Assembly (NCBI GenBank): GCA_024232355.1
Contig: JAAEPW010000261.1
Span: 33,919-97,918 of the forward strand
Reading direction: 5' to 3'
Length of the DNA stretch: 64,000 bases
Origin: Chloroflexota bacterium
GTDB lineage: Bacteria > Chloroflexota > Anaerolineae > B4-G1
Shown here: piece after piece, positions 25,988 to 35,532 of the stretch
Layout: each line of letters begins with the position of its first letter
How positions within the stretch are numbered: the stretch's first letter is position 1
Program-made: the position numbers and the translations under genes
Notes under the pieces: model-generated
Databases searched by the model: none
Told to the model about the DNA's origin: nothing
Seen by the model: only the letters and a program-made list of their open reading frames with translations

Positions 25988-27985
25988 TTGACCAAAGTTA
26001 GTATAAAGAGATGGTTGAATGCTCAGAGGCTCAGTCTCAGTGATTGGGCCGTTATTTTGCTCTTGTTGGTCTTGATCGTGGCTCTTGGAGTCTTTGCGGT
26101 CCACGCAGCTAAATCGGTCTCTCACCGGTATCCCCTGGATTATGGTGAGGCCCCACTGGTCAACCAGGCGATGCACCTGGCAGACGGGCAAAATATCTAT
26201 CGCCGGAACCTCTCAGAGCCACCATATACGATCTCTAACTATCCGCCGCTATACGTGCTCTCGATGGCTCCTTTTGTGGAACTGTTTGGGCCGAACTTTT
26301 GGTCCGGACGGGCCATTTCGGTAGCGAGCGCCCTGGCTTCGGCAGTTTTCATCGCGTTGATCGTCCACAGCCAGACAAAAGATTGGTTAGCATCTGCTGC
26401 GGCTGGCTTGTTCTTGTTGGCGATTCCTTTTGTGGTGTATTGGGCTTCTTTGGCGCGTATCGATTCGCTTGCCTTGGCCCTCAGCCTGGCCGGATTGTAT
26501 TTGCTGGCGCGGTGGCCTGATGCCCGATGGAGTATGATCGCTTCGGCGTTATTGTTGCTTGCGGCAATCTATACCCGGCAATCGTATGCACTAGCCGCTC
26601 CGATGGCTGCTTTTTTCTGGTTGTGCGCCCATAATTGGCGACGGGCGTTCGGCCTCGTGGCGCTGGTAGGTGGCTTGGCTTTACTTCTCTTTTTTGTTTT
26701 GAACATGCTGACCCAAGGGGGATTCTATTTCAATATCGTCACGGCAAACGTGAACGAATTTGGCATGGATCGGTTAGAGTGGAATTTGCACCAACTCCGC
26801 GACACGGCCTTTATCTTGCTTCTCTTGAGTGGCGCATTTCTCATCTTTGCTCCCGGCCGAATGCGTTCGTGGCCGCTATTGACGCCTTACCTGATTGGGG
26901 CCGCGCTTTCTGGCCTGACGATCGGCAAGATCGGCTCGAACGTCAACTATTTTCTCGAACTGTGTGCTACGATGAGTCTGGTGGCAGGATCATTTGTGGC
27001 CTGGGTTCGCCGGACTGGTTTGTTGCGCGCCGTGCTCCCGATTCTGTTGACGATGCAGGCCGTTCAACTAATGGTGTGGACATTCGACGAATACTGGGGG
27101 CCGCTGAATAATCGGATCAGGTCAGTGTCCGAAATTCGCCAGTTGGAGGATATCGTGATCGACACCGATGGCCCGATCCTGGCCGACGAGTACATGGGCC
27201 TGCTCACACTCCAGGGACGGCCATTGGTTATCCAACCCTTTGAGGTCACCCAGTTGTCCAACGTTGGGCTGTGGGATCAAACGTCCCTGGTCGAGGATAT
27301 TCGCGATAAAGAATTTCCCATCATTCTTGTCCATCATTTCCCCAGTTATCCTGTGTACAAGGAGCGTTGGACGCCCGAAATGCTGTCTGCTATCGATCGC
27401 TCGTACGTTTTTGCCGAGTCTCTGGCCGACACGCGCGTGTATCGTCCCTTCGGCAGCCATACTCCGTCGCACGCTTGCCCTGGCGCGCCCTGGCAATTGC
27501 CCACCAGCGGTGATTTGGGCGTGCAATGGGACGAGGAGGGGCTTGACTTTTTGGGTTGGGGCAACGAAAATAGTATAGCGGTCCACGCTGTAGCAGATGG
27601 TCTGTTGACCCGCCTCCCCGGTTGGAACGACGGTGTGGCGATCCAACACGACGATCCATTGCAGCTCGGCGAAAAAGTGTGGTCGTACTACACGCACATG
27701 TCCAATGCCAATGGTACTGACTCTTACATCGTTCGAGATTTTCCACCGGGCAGTGACAGTGTACCGGTACAAGCGGGGCAAGTGCTTGGATACCAAGGGC
27801 GTTGGAGCGGAGAATCGTCGAGGCCAATGTGGGTACACCTGCGCTTTGTGGTGCTACGGGCCACAGACGACGGTTCGTTCCCAGACGAGGCGGGAGCGGC
27901 GGACATGCTTGATCCATCACCTTACCTGGGGATCGCCGCCAGGACCGAGACCGGATTACGGCCTTTGCGTTGTCAGGAACAATGA
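25988..27985 (+). CDS. GT-C-like membrane protein with degenerate M23 tail, paralogue
   Basis: 665 aa, a clear paralogue of the gene at 17715 over its whole length (shared HRYPLDYGEAPLV, YTISNYPPLY, TIGKIGSNVNY). About ten TM segments, then a soluble region and an M23-like tail: VHAVADGLL, VAIQHDD, YYTHMS, VPVQAGQVLGYQG. Here the loop His is kept (THM) but the final HLH is HLR and the first His/Asp pair is again missing. The two paralogues have thus lost different metal ligands. A TTG start is used, 7 bases after GGAG and 13 bases after the cyclase stop. Enzyme role unproven. Confidence 0.75.
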   Translation: MTKVSIKRWLNAQRLSLSDWAVILLLLVLIVALGVFAVHAAKSVSHRYPLDYGEAPLVNQAMHLADGQNIYRRNLSEPPYTISNYPPLYVLSMAPFVELFGPNFWSGRAISVASALASAVFIALIVHSQTKDWLASAAAGLFLLAIPFVVYWASLARIDSLALALSLAGLYLLARWPDARWSMIASALLLLAAIYTRQSYALAAPMAAFFWLCAHNWRRAFGLVALVGGLALLLFFVLNMLTQGGFYFNIVTANVNEFGMDRLEWNLHQLRDTAFILLLLSGAFLIFAPGRMRSWPLLTPYLIGAALSGLTIGKIGSNVNYFLELCATMSLVAGSFVAWVRRTGLLRAVLPILLTMQAVQLMVWTFDEYWGPLNNRIRSVSEIRQLEDIVIDTDGPILADEYMGLLTLQGRPLVIQPFEVTQLSNVGLWDQTSLVEDIRDKEFPIILVHHFPSYPVYKERWTPEMLSAIDRSYVFAESLADTRVYRPFGSHTPSHACPGAPWQLPTSGDLGVQWDEEGLDFLGWGNENSIAVHAVADGLLTRLPGWNDGVAIQHDDPLQLGEKVWSYYTHMSNANGTDSYIVRDFPPGSDSVPVQAGQVLGYQGRWSGESSRPMWVHLRFVVLRATDDGSFPDEAGAADMLDPSPYLGIAARTETGLRPLRCQEQ

Positions 27986-27998
27986 CCGTCGGGGAAAT

Positions 27999-28054
27999 GT
28001 AGCCCCTTGTGGGCAGCTTGTGCGATAAAAAACGGGCGCAAGGCCCCATACTAC
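27999..28054. repeat. Foldback intergenic element (type with CCCCTTG core)
   Basis: GTAGCCCCTTGTGGGC (27999-28014) faces GGCGCAAGGCCCCATACTAC (28035-28054). It has the same core and terminal GTAG/CTAC as the element at 22105. It lies between the paralogue above and the aldo/keto reductase and could form a terminator-like hairpin. Confidence 0.75.
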
Positions 28055-28093
28055 AGGATGTCTCTGACAAGGAGCAATAAAGGAGGAAAAAAG

Positions 28094-28951
28094 ATGATTG
28101 AGAAACAGTTGTTCGGACGTACAGGACACGAGAGCACACGTACCCTCTTTGGGGCAGCCGCCCTCGGTTCGGTCACTCAGGCCGAGGCCGACCGCACGCT
28201 GGAGGTGCTGCTGGAATATGGCATCAATCACATCGACACAGCCGCCAGCTATGGCGACGCGGAGCTGCGCATCGGGCCGTGGATGAAGCAGCATCGTCAG
28301 AATTTCTTTCTAGCCACCAAGACGGAACATCGCACGTATCAAGGTGCCTGGGACGAACTGCGCCGCTCGTTGGAGCGGCTGCGCGTGGACTATGTAGACC
28401 TGTGGCAGATGCACGTCTTGGTGGACCCACAGGATTGGGAGACGGCGATGGGGCCGGGTGGGGCGCTGGAGGCATTCGTTGAGGCTCGTGAACAGGGACT
28501 GGTGCGCTTCCTGGGCGTGACAGGCCATGGCGTGACCGTCGCCGCGATGCACAAGCGCAGCCTGGAGCGTTTCGACTTTGACTCGGTATTGCTGCCGTAC
28601 AGTCACGTAATGATGCAAAATCCCCAGTACGCCGCCGATTTCGAGACACTCGCAGCAATGTGCCAGGAGCGCAACGTGGCGATGCAAGCGATAAAGTCCA
28701 TCTGCCGCAGGCCGTGGGGCGATCAGACGCAAACCCGCAACACTTGGTACGAGCCGCTGGAGGATCAGGCCGACATTGACCGGGCGGTGCATTGGGTATT
28801 TGGCTATCCGGGTATCTTTTTGAACACGGCGGGAGATATTCACCTGCTACCCAAGATATTGGATGCCGCCAGCCGCTTTGAAAAGTGTCCTTCTGATGAG
28901 GCGATGGATGCGATGGTGGCAGAGCGGGAGATGGCGCCGCTTTTTGTTTAA
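28094..28951 (+). CDS. Aldo/keto reductase
   Basis: 285 aa. The catalytic tetrad is visible: Asp and Tyr in [12 protein letters not shown], Lys in FLATKT and His in WQMHV. A TIM barrel follows. The C-terminal part is slightly short and ends with [13 protein letters not shown]. The ATG at 28094 follows AGGAGG; upstream in-frame codons lie in the repeat. A second family member is at 47259. The substrate is unknown; NADPH-dependent reduction of a sugar or aldehyde is the family role. Confidence 0.9.
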   Translation: MIEKQLFGRTGHESTRTLFGAAALGSVTQAEADRTLEVLLEYGINHIDTAASYGDAELRIGPWMKQHRQNFFLATKTEHRTYQGAWDELRRSLERLRVDYVDLWQMHVLVDPQDWETAMGPGGALEAFVEAREQGLVRFLGVTGHGVTVAAMHKRSLERFDFDSVLLPYSHVMMQNPQYAADFETLAAMCQERNVAMQAIKSICRRPWGDQTQTRNTWYEPLEDQADIDRAVHWVFGYPGIFLNTAGDIHLLPKILDAASRFEKCPSDEAMDAMVAEREMAPLFV

Positions 28952-29011
28952 AATCAAGTTGCATGCTCTTGCATTCAGGTTATCAATAATACTGAACTTG
29001 AGGAGATACAA

Positions 29012-29872
29012 ATGTCTAAAATCGATATTCCCACCTTTGATGCTTTTATGAATCCAGTTATTCAAGCGCTTAAAAGTCTGGGTGGTTCTGGCACAATTGA
29101 GGAGATTAACAACAAGGTCGTCGAAATTGCTGAACTTTCTGACGATCAAACAGAAGTTTTGCACAAGCCTGAAAAAGGAGGAGGCAGTACCGAAGTCGAA
29201 TATAGACTCGCTTGGACAAGAACTTATCTGAAGAAATATGATGTATTGGAGAATTCCAGCCGAGGCGTCTGGGCACTAACGGCAAAAGGCAGACAGATTG
29301 ATCGTGTCAACCCTAAAGAGGTGAGACGATTTGTTCAAGCGCAGAAGAAGGAAGCGCAAGTAGTTTCAGAAGAAGTTGAGATTGACGAGGCTGAGACAGA
29401 GCCTTTGTGGCGGGATGAGTTGTTGGATGTATTGCTTGAGATGGATCCCTCTGCATTTGAGCGCCTCGTGCAAAGGTTACTTCGCGAATCAGGATTTATC
29501 CAAGTTGAGGTAACAGGACGAAGTGGTGATGGTGGTGTTGATGGCAAAGGGATAATGCGGTTGGGAGGATTACTGAGTTTTCACGTGATATTCCAGTGTA
29601 AGCGCTATCGTGGATCAGTTACAGCTAGCCAAGTCCGAGACTTTCGTGGTGCAATGGTTGGCAGAGCCGATAAAGGCTTGCTCGTAACAACAGGAAATTT
29701 TACCAAAGATGCGACAAGAGAAGCCACAAGGGACGGTGCTGCGCCCGCAATAGATTTGATTGATGGGGATTTGCTCTTGGACAAACTCAAGGAACTTGGT
29801 CTAGGTGTAAAGACGAGGGTAGTAAAAGCTGAACAAATCACAGTTGATCGCAATTGGTTTTCTGGTATATGA
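29012..29872 (+). CDS. mrr: Mrr-type restriction endonuclease
   Basis: 286 aa. Residues 8-105 form an Mrr N-terminal winged-helix domain (PVIQALKSLGGSGTIEEI, ending WALTAKGR). Residues 138-275 are the Mrr catalytic domain of the PD-(D/E)xK fold, with Glu150 (FERLVQ), Asp177 (GGVDG) and Gln195-x-Lys197 (FQCKR). Enzymes of this type cut modified foreign DNA. The gene is visibly more AT-rich than its neighbours, with no methylase beside it, so recent transfer is likely. GAGGAG precedes the ATG. Confidence 0.92.
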   Translation: MSKIDIPTFDAFMNPVIQALKSLGGSGTIEEINNKVVEIAELSDDQTEVLHKPEKGGGSTEVEYRLAWTRTYLKKYDVLENSSRGVWALTAKGRQIDRVNPKEVRRFVQAQKKEAQVVSEEVEIDEAETEPLWRDELLDVLLEMDPSAFERLVQRLLRESGFIQVEVTGRSGDGGVDGKGIMRLGGLLSFHVIFQCKRYRGSVTASQVRDFRGAMVGRADKGLLVTTGNFTKDATREATRDGAAPAIDLIDGDLLLDKLKELGLGVKTRVVKAEQITVDRNWFSGI

Positions 29873-29901
29873 AGCTCAGGTTATAGTCAGAAATTGTTCA
29901 G

Positions 29902-30279
29902 ATGTCATTTCTATGCCCAGAATGCTCAACACATCGATCCTTACAGATCAAAGCCAAGATCGAGCTGTCCCCAGACAGCCGTTCAGACGAGATCACGCTT
30001 CAAATCATCGAGTGCTCTCGGTGCCGCTTTGCGGGGATCGCCGTCTATGAGGAATCTAGGCGCGGGGCATTGGATAGCGATTCCTTCAGCCACGTCGGAT
30101 ATCGCGTGAGCGCCAAGGACTTGGGAATGCTAAAGCGAACGATCGAACAATGTCCAGAACCGAACAAGCGGCACTGTAAATGTTCTGCGCACCAAACATT
30201 GGGCGGAAAAGATGTCGGGGGACGATGGAATGGGCTGCAAAAGATCGAGTACGGAGAGATATTCGAGTTGAGGCTCTGA
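29902..30279 (+). CDS. Small zinc-ribbon-like protein, unknown
   Basis: 125 aa. Two Cys pairs (CPEC at residues 5-8; CSRC at 39-42) make a likely zinc ribbon. A second Cys-rich patch (CPEP, CKCSAH) lies near 104-118. No signal peptide or TM segment. The ribosome site is weak. It sits 29 bp after mrr and 19 bp before a degraded zinc-ribbon membrane gene. I do not recognise the family. Confidence 0.6.
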   Translation: MSFLCPECSTHRSLQIKAKIELSPDSRSDEITLQIIECSRCRFAGIAVYEESRRGALDSDSFSHVGYRVSAKDLGMLKRTIEQCPEPNKRHCKCSAHQTLGGKDVGGRWNGLQKIEYGEIFELRL

Positions 30280-30298
30280 GGTCAAAAGAGGAAATAGA

Positions 30299-30640
30299 AT
30301 GGCGGATCAAGTCTACCCTGTTTTGTTGATGTGCGGTCTCCTAGTCATCGTTCTCGTAGTGGGAACCGGATTTTCCTACCTCTAGCTGTTATGGTGGGGC
30401 AAGCAAGCAACAAAATGCCCTGAATGCAACCGGAAAGGAGCCGGCGAACTGGTAAAGAGTGAGGTGCTCTACTCCAAGACCTATACAGAGTAGAAGGATG
30501 CGAGCATATTTAGTCGAGGTTCGGGCCAGCGGGAGCGGATCCAGGTCACAGAAAAGACCCATGATGATCATTTTAAATGTGAATACTACGAGCACCAGTG
30601 GACAACGACCACCCAAGAGGTCAAGCACGATCCTCGCTAA
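30299..30640 (+). pseudogene. Degraded membrane zinc-ribbon gene with two in-frame TAG codons
   Basis: One frame reads from ATG 30299 (after AGAGGA) to TAA 30638-30640 across two TAG codons, at 30383 and 30491. It encodes a TM helix (LLMCGLLVIVLVVGTGF), then LWWGKQATKCPECNRKGAG, then, after the second TAG, FKCEYYEHQW near the end. The second zinc knuckle is CxxY where CxxC is expected. TGG-to-TAG twice and TGC-to-TAC once would all be G-to-A changes. Many intact genes here end in TAG, so recoding is unlikely. The first 28 codons could still give a small membrane peptide. Confidence 0.65.
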
Positions 30641-30658
30641 CTGATAAGGAGTAAAGGA

Positions 30659-32302
30659 ATGAATCGTGATCAGAGTATGAACCTTCCATCACCACAGGAT
30701 TTGCTTTGGTGGCAGCGCGGCGTGGTCTATCAAATCTACCCGCGCAGCTTCAAGGACACAACCGGCAACGGCGTCGGTGATTTGCAAGGCGTGATTGATA
30801 AACTTGACTATCTCAACGATGGTACGGAAGCGTCCCTGGGCATTGACGCCATCTGGCTAAGCCCTTTCTACCCCTCGCCGATGGCCGATTTCGGCTACGA
30901 CGTGGCCGATTATTGTGACGTCGCCCCCCTCTTTGGCGATCTGGCAACGTTTGACCGGCTGGTGGCCCAAGCACATGAGCGGGGCATCAGGATTATCATC
31001 GACTGGGTGCCCAACCACTCTTCCGACCAGCATCCCTGGTTCGCCGAGTCCCGCAGCAGCCGAGATAATCCCAAACGCGATTGGTACATCTGGCGCGATC
31101 CCAAGCCCAGCGGGTTGCCGCCTAACAACTGGGGCAGCTTTTTCGGTGGCTCGGCATGGACGTTTGACGCCAAGACTAGGCAGTACTATTTTCACCAGTT
31201 TGTCACGGAACAACCCGAACTGAATTGGCGCAACCCGAAAGTACGCGCAGCAATGATGGACACACTCCGCTTTTGGATGGAGCGAGGTGTGGATGGCTTT
31301 CGGATGGACGTGATCGGCTTGCTGATCAAGGATGCCGAGTTTCGCGACAACCCGCCAAATCCTGATGCCGACCCGAACCTGCCCCCCAATGATCTGCACG
31401 GACGCCAGTTACACACCTATACCCAAGACCAAGATGAGGTCCACGAGATTATCCGCGAGATTCGCCGGGTACTCGACGAGTACGAGGACCGTTGTGGCAT
31501 CGGCGAGCTGTGGAATGAATTGCCACGCTGGGTTCGGTACTATGGTAACGGCGATGAACTGCATCTGCCGTTCAACTTTCGTTTGATGGGGCAGCCATGG
31601 CAAGCTCAAGCTATGCGGCATTCCGTGGATGAATTAGAAGCCGCGCTGCCAAACTTTGGTTGGCCCAACTATGTGCTGGGCAATCACGACCGGCCGCGGC
31701 TGGCGTCCCGCTTTGAGGGACAGGCCCAAGCGCGTGTTGCCGCTATGATGTTGCTCACCCTGCGCGGCACGCCGACGGTCTATTATGGCGACGAACTGGG
31801 AATGGAGAACGGCATCATCCCGCCAGAAAAAGTACAGGACCCCCAAGGCGTCAATTTGGGCGCGGGACGCACCCGCGACGTGTGCCGCACGCCGATGCAG
31901 TGGGATACCGGCCCCTACGCGGGCTTTTCCGGCGTCGAGCCTTGGCTGCCGGTCTCGGCCGATTGCGCCACGCGGAACGTTGCCGTCCAGTCGGCTGATC
32001 CCTCCTCGATGCAGAGCCTCTATCGGCGCTTGCTCTGGTATCGCCGGAACAGTCCGGCCTTGTACGGAGGTAGCTACCAACCGTTAGATGTTGACAATGA
32101 TTGCTTTGTCTATCTGCGGACTGCTGGCGATGAGCAACTCTTGGTCGTGCTCAATTTCACCGCCGAGCCGCGTCGTCTTTCCATTCCCGGTCAGGACATG
32201 GGCCGGGCCGTCATCTCTACACACCTGGATCGAGAGGAAAAAGTATCACTATCGGATCTCCAACTCCGGCCCAATGAAGGAGTTATCATAAATTTACTCT
32301 AG
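30659..32302 (+). CDS. GH13 alpha-glucosidase
   Basis: 547 aa. A GH13 barrel with nucleophile Asp217 (GFRMDVI), acid/base Glu283 (GIGELWNE) and the stabilising Asp344 (GNHDRP). The FVTEQPELNW segment marks the oligo-1,6-/alpha-glucosidase subgroups. There is no signal peptide, so it is cytoplasmic and would hydrolyse alpha-glucosides brought in by the importers. AAGGAG lies 7 bases before the ATG. It opens a block with GH130, trehalose synthase and a GH13_20 enzyme. Bond preference (1,4 or 1,6) is not settled. Confidence 0.93.
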   Translation: MNRDQSMNLPSPQDLLWWQRGVVYQIYPRSFKDTTGNGVGDLQGVIDKLDYLNDGTEASLGIDAIWLSPFYPSPMADFGYDVADYCDVAPLFGDLATFDRLVAQAHERGIRIIIDWVPNHSSDQHPWFAESRSSRDNPKRDWYIWRDPKPSGLPPNNWGSFFGGSAWTFDAKTRQYYFHQFVTEQPELNWRNPKVRAAMMDTLRFWMERGVDGFRMDVIGLLIKDAEFRDNPPNPDADPNLPPNDLHGRQLHTYTQDQDEVHEIIREIRRVLDEYEDRCGIGELWNELPRWVRYYGNGDELHLPFNFRLMGQPWQAQAMRHSVDELEAALPNFGWPNYVLGNHDRPRLASRFEGQAQARVAAMMLLTLRGTPTVYYGDELGMENGIIPPEKVQDPQGVNLGAGRTRDVCRTPMQWDTGPYAGFSGVEPWLPVSADCATRNVAVQSADPSSMQSLYRRLLWYRRNSPALYGGSYQPLDVDNDCFVYLRTAGDEQLLVVLNFTAEPRRLSIPGQDMGRAVISTHLDREEKVSLSDLQLRPNEGVIINLL

Positions 32303-32310
32303 TGCTCAGA

Positions 32311-32358
32311 GTGGGTTTGTAACCCACGACGCCGGTTACGTCGGATGTCGTTCATCCG
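32311..32358 (+). other. Run of small hairpins after the alpha-glucosidase gene
   Basis: GTGGGTT-TGT-AACCCAC (32311-32327) is a perfect 7-bp hairpin. It is followed by GACG/CGTC and CGGATG-TCGTT-CATCCG (about 32342-32358). No U tract. They may act in termination or mRNA processing before the GH130 gene. Confidence 0.5.
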
Positions 32359-32440
32359 CACCGGCTTGGGGCGAAAAAGAAAATTCCTATTATATCAAGT
32401 TATAGTTCTACGCATCATGCTTTTGGAGGAGTTTATTTCA

Positions 32441-33364
32441 ATGAAATTACAACGTCACCCAAGCAACCCTATTATGCTCCCTGATCCAAATTCCGACTGG
32501 GAGTGTTACAACGTCTTTAACCCTGCCGTTCATTATCACAATGGATTGTTCCACATGCTCTACCGCGCCCAGGGCCTCGACTGGATCAGCCGCATCGGGT
32601 ACGCCGTCAGTGAGGACGGCGTGCGATGGAACCGTCTGCGCCAGCCGGTGCTGGGGCCGATAGATGGCACGGACTCACGCGGCGTCGAGGACCCACGTCT
32701 GGTCGAGATGGACGGTGTGTTCTACATGACTTACACCGCGTACGGGCGCGAGTTCCATGGCCAGGGTGAACCAACCCACTTGGGCGGCGGCGTGCTGCCC
32801 ATGATCGCCCGCAGCAAGAACTTGGTGACCTGGGAACGTCTGGATCCTGTCGTACGGGGTGAGAACAACAAGGATCACATACTTTTCCCACGCAAGATTT
32901 GCGGTCGCTACGCAACCCTGCACCGCCGCTGGCCTCACGTCTGGCTGGCCTACTCGGACGATCTGTTGACCTGGCAAGAGCAAGATATGGCCCCCATCTA
33001 TGGCCCGCGTGAGGATAATTGGTGGGACTGCACCAGCGTCGGCAGCAACGGCGTGCCGATCGAGACGGAACACGGCTGGCTGCTCATCAATCACGCCTAT
33101 GACGAGGAGCACATCTATCGCCTGGGCGTGATTCTGCTCGACCTGGATGACCCAACTCAGGTGATACGCCGTCCCACCGAGCCGATCTTTTGGCCAGAAG
33201 AGCTTTGGGAATTGCGGGGAGACGTGCCCAACGTGGTCTTTTCGTGTGCCAACCCGGTGGTGGACGGCACGGTATACGTCTACTATGGCGGCGGCGACCA
33301 CGTGATCGGGCTGGCGACGTGCGAGTTGGGCGAACTGCTCGATTACGCCCTCAACGCCGAATAG
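32441..33364 (+). CDS. GH130 beta-mannoside phosphorylase/hydrolase family protein
   Basis: 307 aa, a five-bladed propeller by sequence: [33 protein letters not shown], and the catalytic GVEDPRL (Asp84). [19 protein letters not shown] matches the phosphate-site region of the family. GH130 enzymes mostly phosphorolyse beta-1,4 or beta-1,2 mannosides to mannose 1-phosphate. GGAGGAG lies 9 bases before the ATG at 32441; 32 upstream codons fall in hairpin DNA. Phosphorylase or hydrolase cannot be settled by eye. Confidence 0.9.
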   Translation: MKLQRHPSNPIMLPDPNSDWECYNVFNPAVHYHNGLFHMLYRAQGLDWISRIGYAVSEDGVRWNRLRQPVLGPIDGTDSRGVEDPRLVEMDGVFYMTYTAYGREFHGQGEPTHLGGGVLPMIARSKNLVTWERLDPVVRGENNKDHILFPRKICGRYATLHRRWPHVWLAYSDDLLTWQEQDMAPIYGPREDNWWDCTSVGSNGVPIETEHGWLLINHAYDEEHIYRLGVILLDLDDPTQVIRRPTEPIFWPEELWELRGDVPNVVFSCANPVVDGTVYVYYGGGDHVIGLATCELGELLDYALNAE

Positions 33365-33386
33365 CTCGTACAGGTAATCTATTCGA

Positions 33387-33463
33387 GTAGCATAGGGCCT
33401 TGGGCCCGTTTTTGGCTTGTTGTGAGCATTTTGTCACACACAAGCCGCTCACAAGGGGATGGC
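33387..33463. repeat. Foldback intergenic element (CCCCTTG core, reverse orientation)
   Basis: It starts GTAGCATAGGGCCTTG (33387-33402), the reverse complement of the end of the element at 22105, and ends CACAAGGGG. Inside, GGCTTGTTGTGA (33414-33425) and TCACACACAAGCC (33434-33446) form a strong nested hairpin. The final CTAC is lost. Confidence 0.65.
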
Positions 33464-33547
33464 AAAGGATTGAAACGGAACTCTTGGGTGGCAAACGCTG
33501 CGAATCCACTTACTGGTTATCAAAGAGGCTAGAAGGCTGACAGACAA

Positions 33548-33865
33548 ATGATAAATTACACAACACCTGTTATTGGATTTGTAATTGCACTGGTTACTTG
33601 CAGTTTGGGAGTGTACGTAATTCTTCGAGGTCGAGCGATGCTGCAAAATCCAACCAGTTCCTCACCAATCTTGTTACAATCAATAGCGATCGAGTTAACC
33701 CGTGTCACACAAGGAGAGATGCCTGCAAAACAAATGAAGACCAAGTTGATGGAGCCAGATAGAGTTCGACGTACTGGTCGTAATGCACTTGCTGCGGGGG
33801 GCTTGCTTCTGGTGGGTGGATCTTTGCAGTTGGCGGGATGGATTGTGAAGATAGTTGGTCTTTAG
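33548..33865 (+). CDS. Small membrane protein, unknown
   Basis: 105 aa with two TM helices (about 7-26 and 80-101) and a middle charged stretch (EMPAKQMKTKLMEPDRVRR). The final GGLLLVGGSLQLAGWIVKIVGL is glycine-rich. The ribosome site is weak. It lies between GH130 and trehalose synthase. No family recognised; base composition is more AT-rich than the flanking GH genes. Confidence 0.55.
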   Translation: MINYTTPVIGFVIALVTCSLGVYVILRGRAMLQNPTSSSPILLQSIAIELTRVTQGEMPAKQMKTKLMEPDRVRRTGRNALAAGGLLLVGGSLQLAGWIVKIVGL

Positions 33866-33893
33866 TGAACAGAATCAATATTGAGGAGAAAAA

Positions 33894-35492
33894 ATGAATA
33901 CAAAATCCGACCCTCTCTGGTACAAAGACGCCGTTTTCTACGAGTTGTACGTCCGCGCCTTTGCCGACGGCAACAATGATGGCATCGGTGACTTTAAAGG
34001 GCTGACGACCAAGCTCGATTATTTGCAAGAGTTGGGCGTCACCTGCATCTGGCTGCTGCCCACGTACCCGTCTCCCCTGCGCGACGACGGCTACGACATT
34101 GCCGGTTTCTACAAAATCCACCCCGACCTGGGCACTCTGGACGATTTCCGGCAGTTTGTGGCGTTAGTGCACGAAAAGGGCATGCGCGTCATCGTGGACC
34201 TGGTGCTCAATCACAGCTCGGACCAGCATCCCTGGTTCCAGTCGGCCCGTCAATCCAAAGACTCGCCTTACCGCGACTATTATGTCTGGAGCGACTCCGA
34301 CGAAAAATACGCCGACACCCGCATCATCTTTTGCGACGTCGAACCGTCCAACTGGACCTACGACGAGGTCGCCGGGCAATATTATTGGCATCGTTTCTTC
34401 CACCACCAGCCGGACCTGAACTGGGACAATCCCCAGGTCCGCGACGAGATGTTCCAGGTGATGGACTATTGGCTGGAGATGGGGATCGACGGCTTTCGGG
34501 CTGACGCTGTCCCGTACCTGATCGAGCGGGAGGGGACCAACTGCGAAAATCTGCCCGAAACCCACGACATCCTCAAGGATTTTCGCCGCCGCCTGGATGA
34601 ACAGCATCCTGATCGCATCCTGCTGGCCGAAGCGAATCAATGGCCGGAGGATGTGCGCGCCTACTTTGGCGACGGAGACGAGTTCCACATGGGATTTCAC
34701 TTTCCCGTGATGCCGCGTCTCTTTATGGCCCTCAAAAAGGGAGACGCCACGCCGGTGTACGAGATCATGCGGCGCACCCCGCCGATCCCCGATGCCTGCC
34801 AGTGGTGCGTCTTTTTGCGCAATCACGACGAGTTGACGCTCGAGATGGTGACCGAAGATGAGCGGCAGTACATGTGGGAGCAGTACGCCCCGGACCCCCG
34901 TATGAGGCTCAACCTGGGCATCCGGCGTCGACTGGCCCCGCTGCTGGACAACGACCGGCGCAAAATCGAGTTGCTGAACTCGATCCTCTTTACCCTGCCC
35001 GGCTCGCCCATCGTTTACTATGGCGACGAGATCGGCATGGGAGACAATATCTGGCTCGACGACCGGAATGGCGTGCGCACGCCCATGCAGTGGGCGGCCG
35101 ATGCCAACGCTGGATTTTCCGCTGCCCCCACCGCCCAGCTCTACGCGCCGGTGGTGGACGACCCGGTCTATGGCTACCAACAAGTCAACGTCGCTGTCCA
35201 GCGGGACGATCCTGATTCGCTGTTCAGCTTTACCAAGCGACTCATCGCCCTGCGCCAGCAGCACCCGTGCTTTGGACGCGGGACGTTCGAGTTGTTGGAC
35301 ACCGGAAACCCCGCGATCCTCGCCTATTGGCGTGAATACGAGGGCGAGCGAGTGCTGGCGCTGCACAATGTCACTGGCGAGACGCAAGAGGTGACTGTGG
35401 AGGATCGTGGCTGCGTGGATTTGCTGACCGGTAAAACCTATCCATCGGGGCAGCTTGAGATGGCCCCCTATCAGTATTTTTGGCTCGCGTGA
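33894..35492 (+). CDS. treS: Trehalose synthase (maltose alpha-D-glucosyltransferase, GH13_16)
   Basis: 532 aa. The opening [20 protein letters not shown] and the motif [11 protein letters not shown] are diagnostic of TreS. The catalytic triad is Asp204 (GFRADAV), Glu246 (LLAEANQW) and Asp312 (RNHDEL). It interconverts maltose and trehalose in the cytoplasm. No maltokinase domain is fused. GAGGAG precedes the ATG. Together with the importer and glucosidases it ties alpha-glucoside uptake to trehalose formation or use. Confidence 0.96.
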   Translation: MNTKSDPLWYKDAVFYELYVRAFADGNNDGIGDFKGLTTKLDYLQELGVTCIWLLPTYPSPLRDDGYDIAGFYKIHPDLGTLDDFRQFVALVHEKGMRVIVDLVLNHSSDQHPWFQSARQSKDSPYRDYYVWSDSDEKYADTRIIFCDVEPSNWTYDEVAGQYYWHRFFHHQPDLNWDNPQVRDEMFQVMDYWLEMGIDGFRADAVPYLIEREGTNCENLPETHDILKDFRRRLDEQHPDRILLAEANQWPEDVRAYFGDGDEFHMGFHFPVMPRLFMALKKGDATPVYEIMRRTPPIPDACQWCVFLRNHDELTLEMVTEDERQYMWEQYAPDPRMRLNLGIRRRLAPLLDNDRRKIELLNSILFTLPGSPIVYYGDEIGMGDNIWLDDRNGVRTPMQWAADANAGFSAAPTAQLYAPVVDDPVYGYQQVNVAVQRDDPDSLFSFTKRLIALRQQHPCFGRGTFELLDTGNPAILAYWREYEGERVLALHNVTGETQEVTVEDRGCVDLLTGKTYPSGQLEMAPYQYFWLA

Positions 35493-35532
35493 TTATGACA
35501 GATAGCGTCAAAAATATAAAGGAGGAAAACAA

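Noticed and set aside
30299..30640. Amber recoding (pyrrolysine or suppressor) to explain the two TAG codons
   Set aside because: Several intact genes in the window end in TAG (e.g. at 17538, 22059, 38038), and the lost Cys in the second zinc knuckle points to decay.
34164..35387. 407-codon minus-strand open frame opposite treS
   Set aside because: The plus strand encodes a complete trehalose synthase with the catalytic triad; the reverse frame has no recognisable domain.
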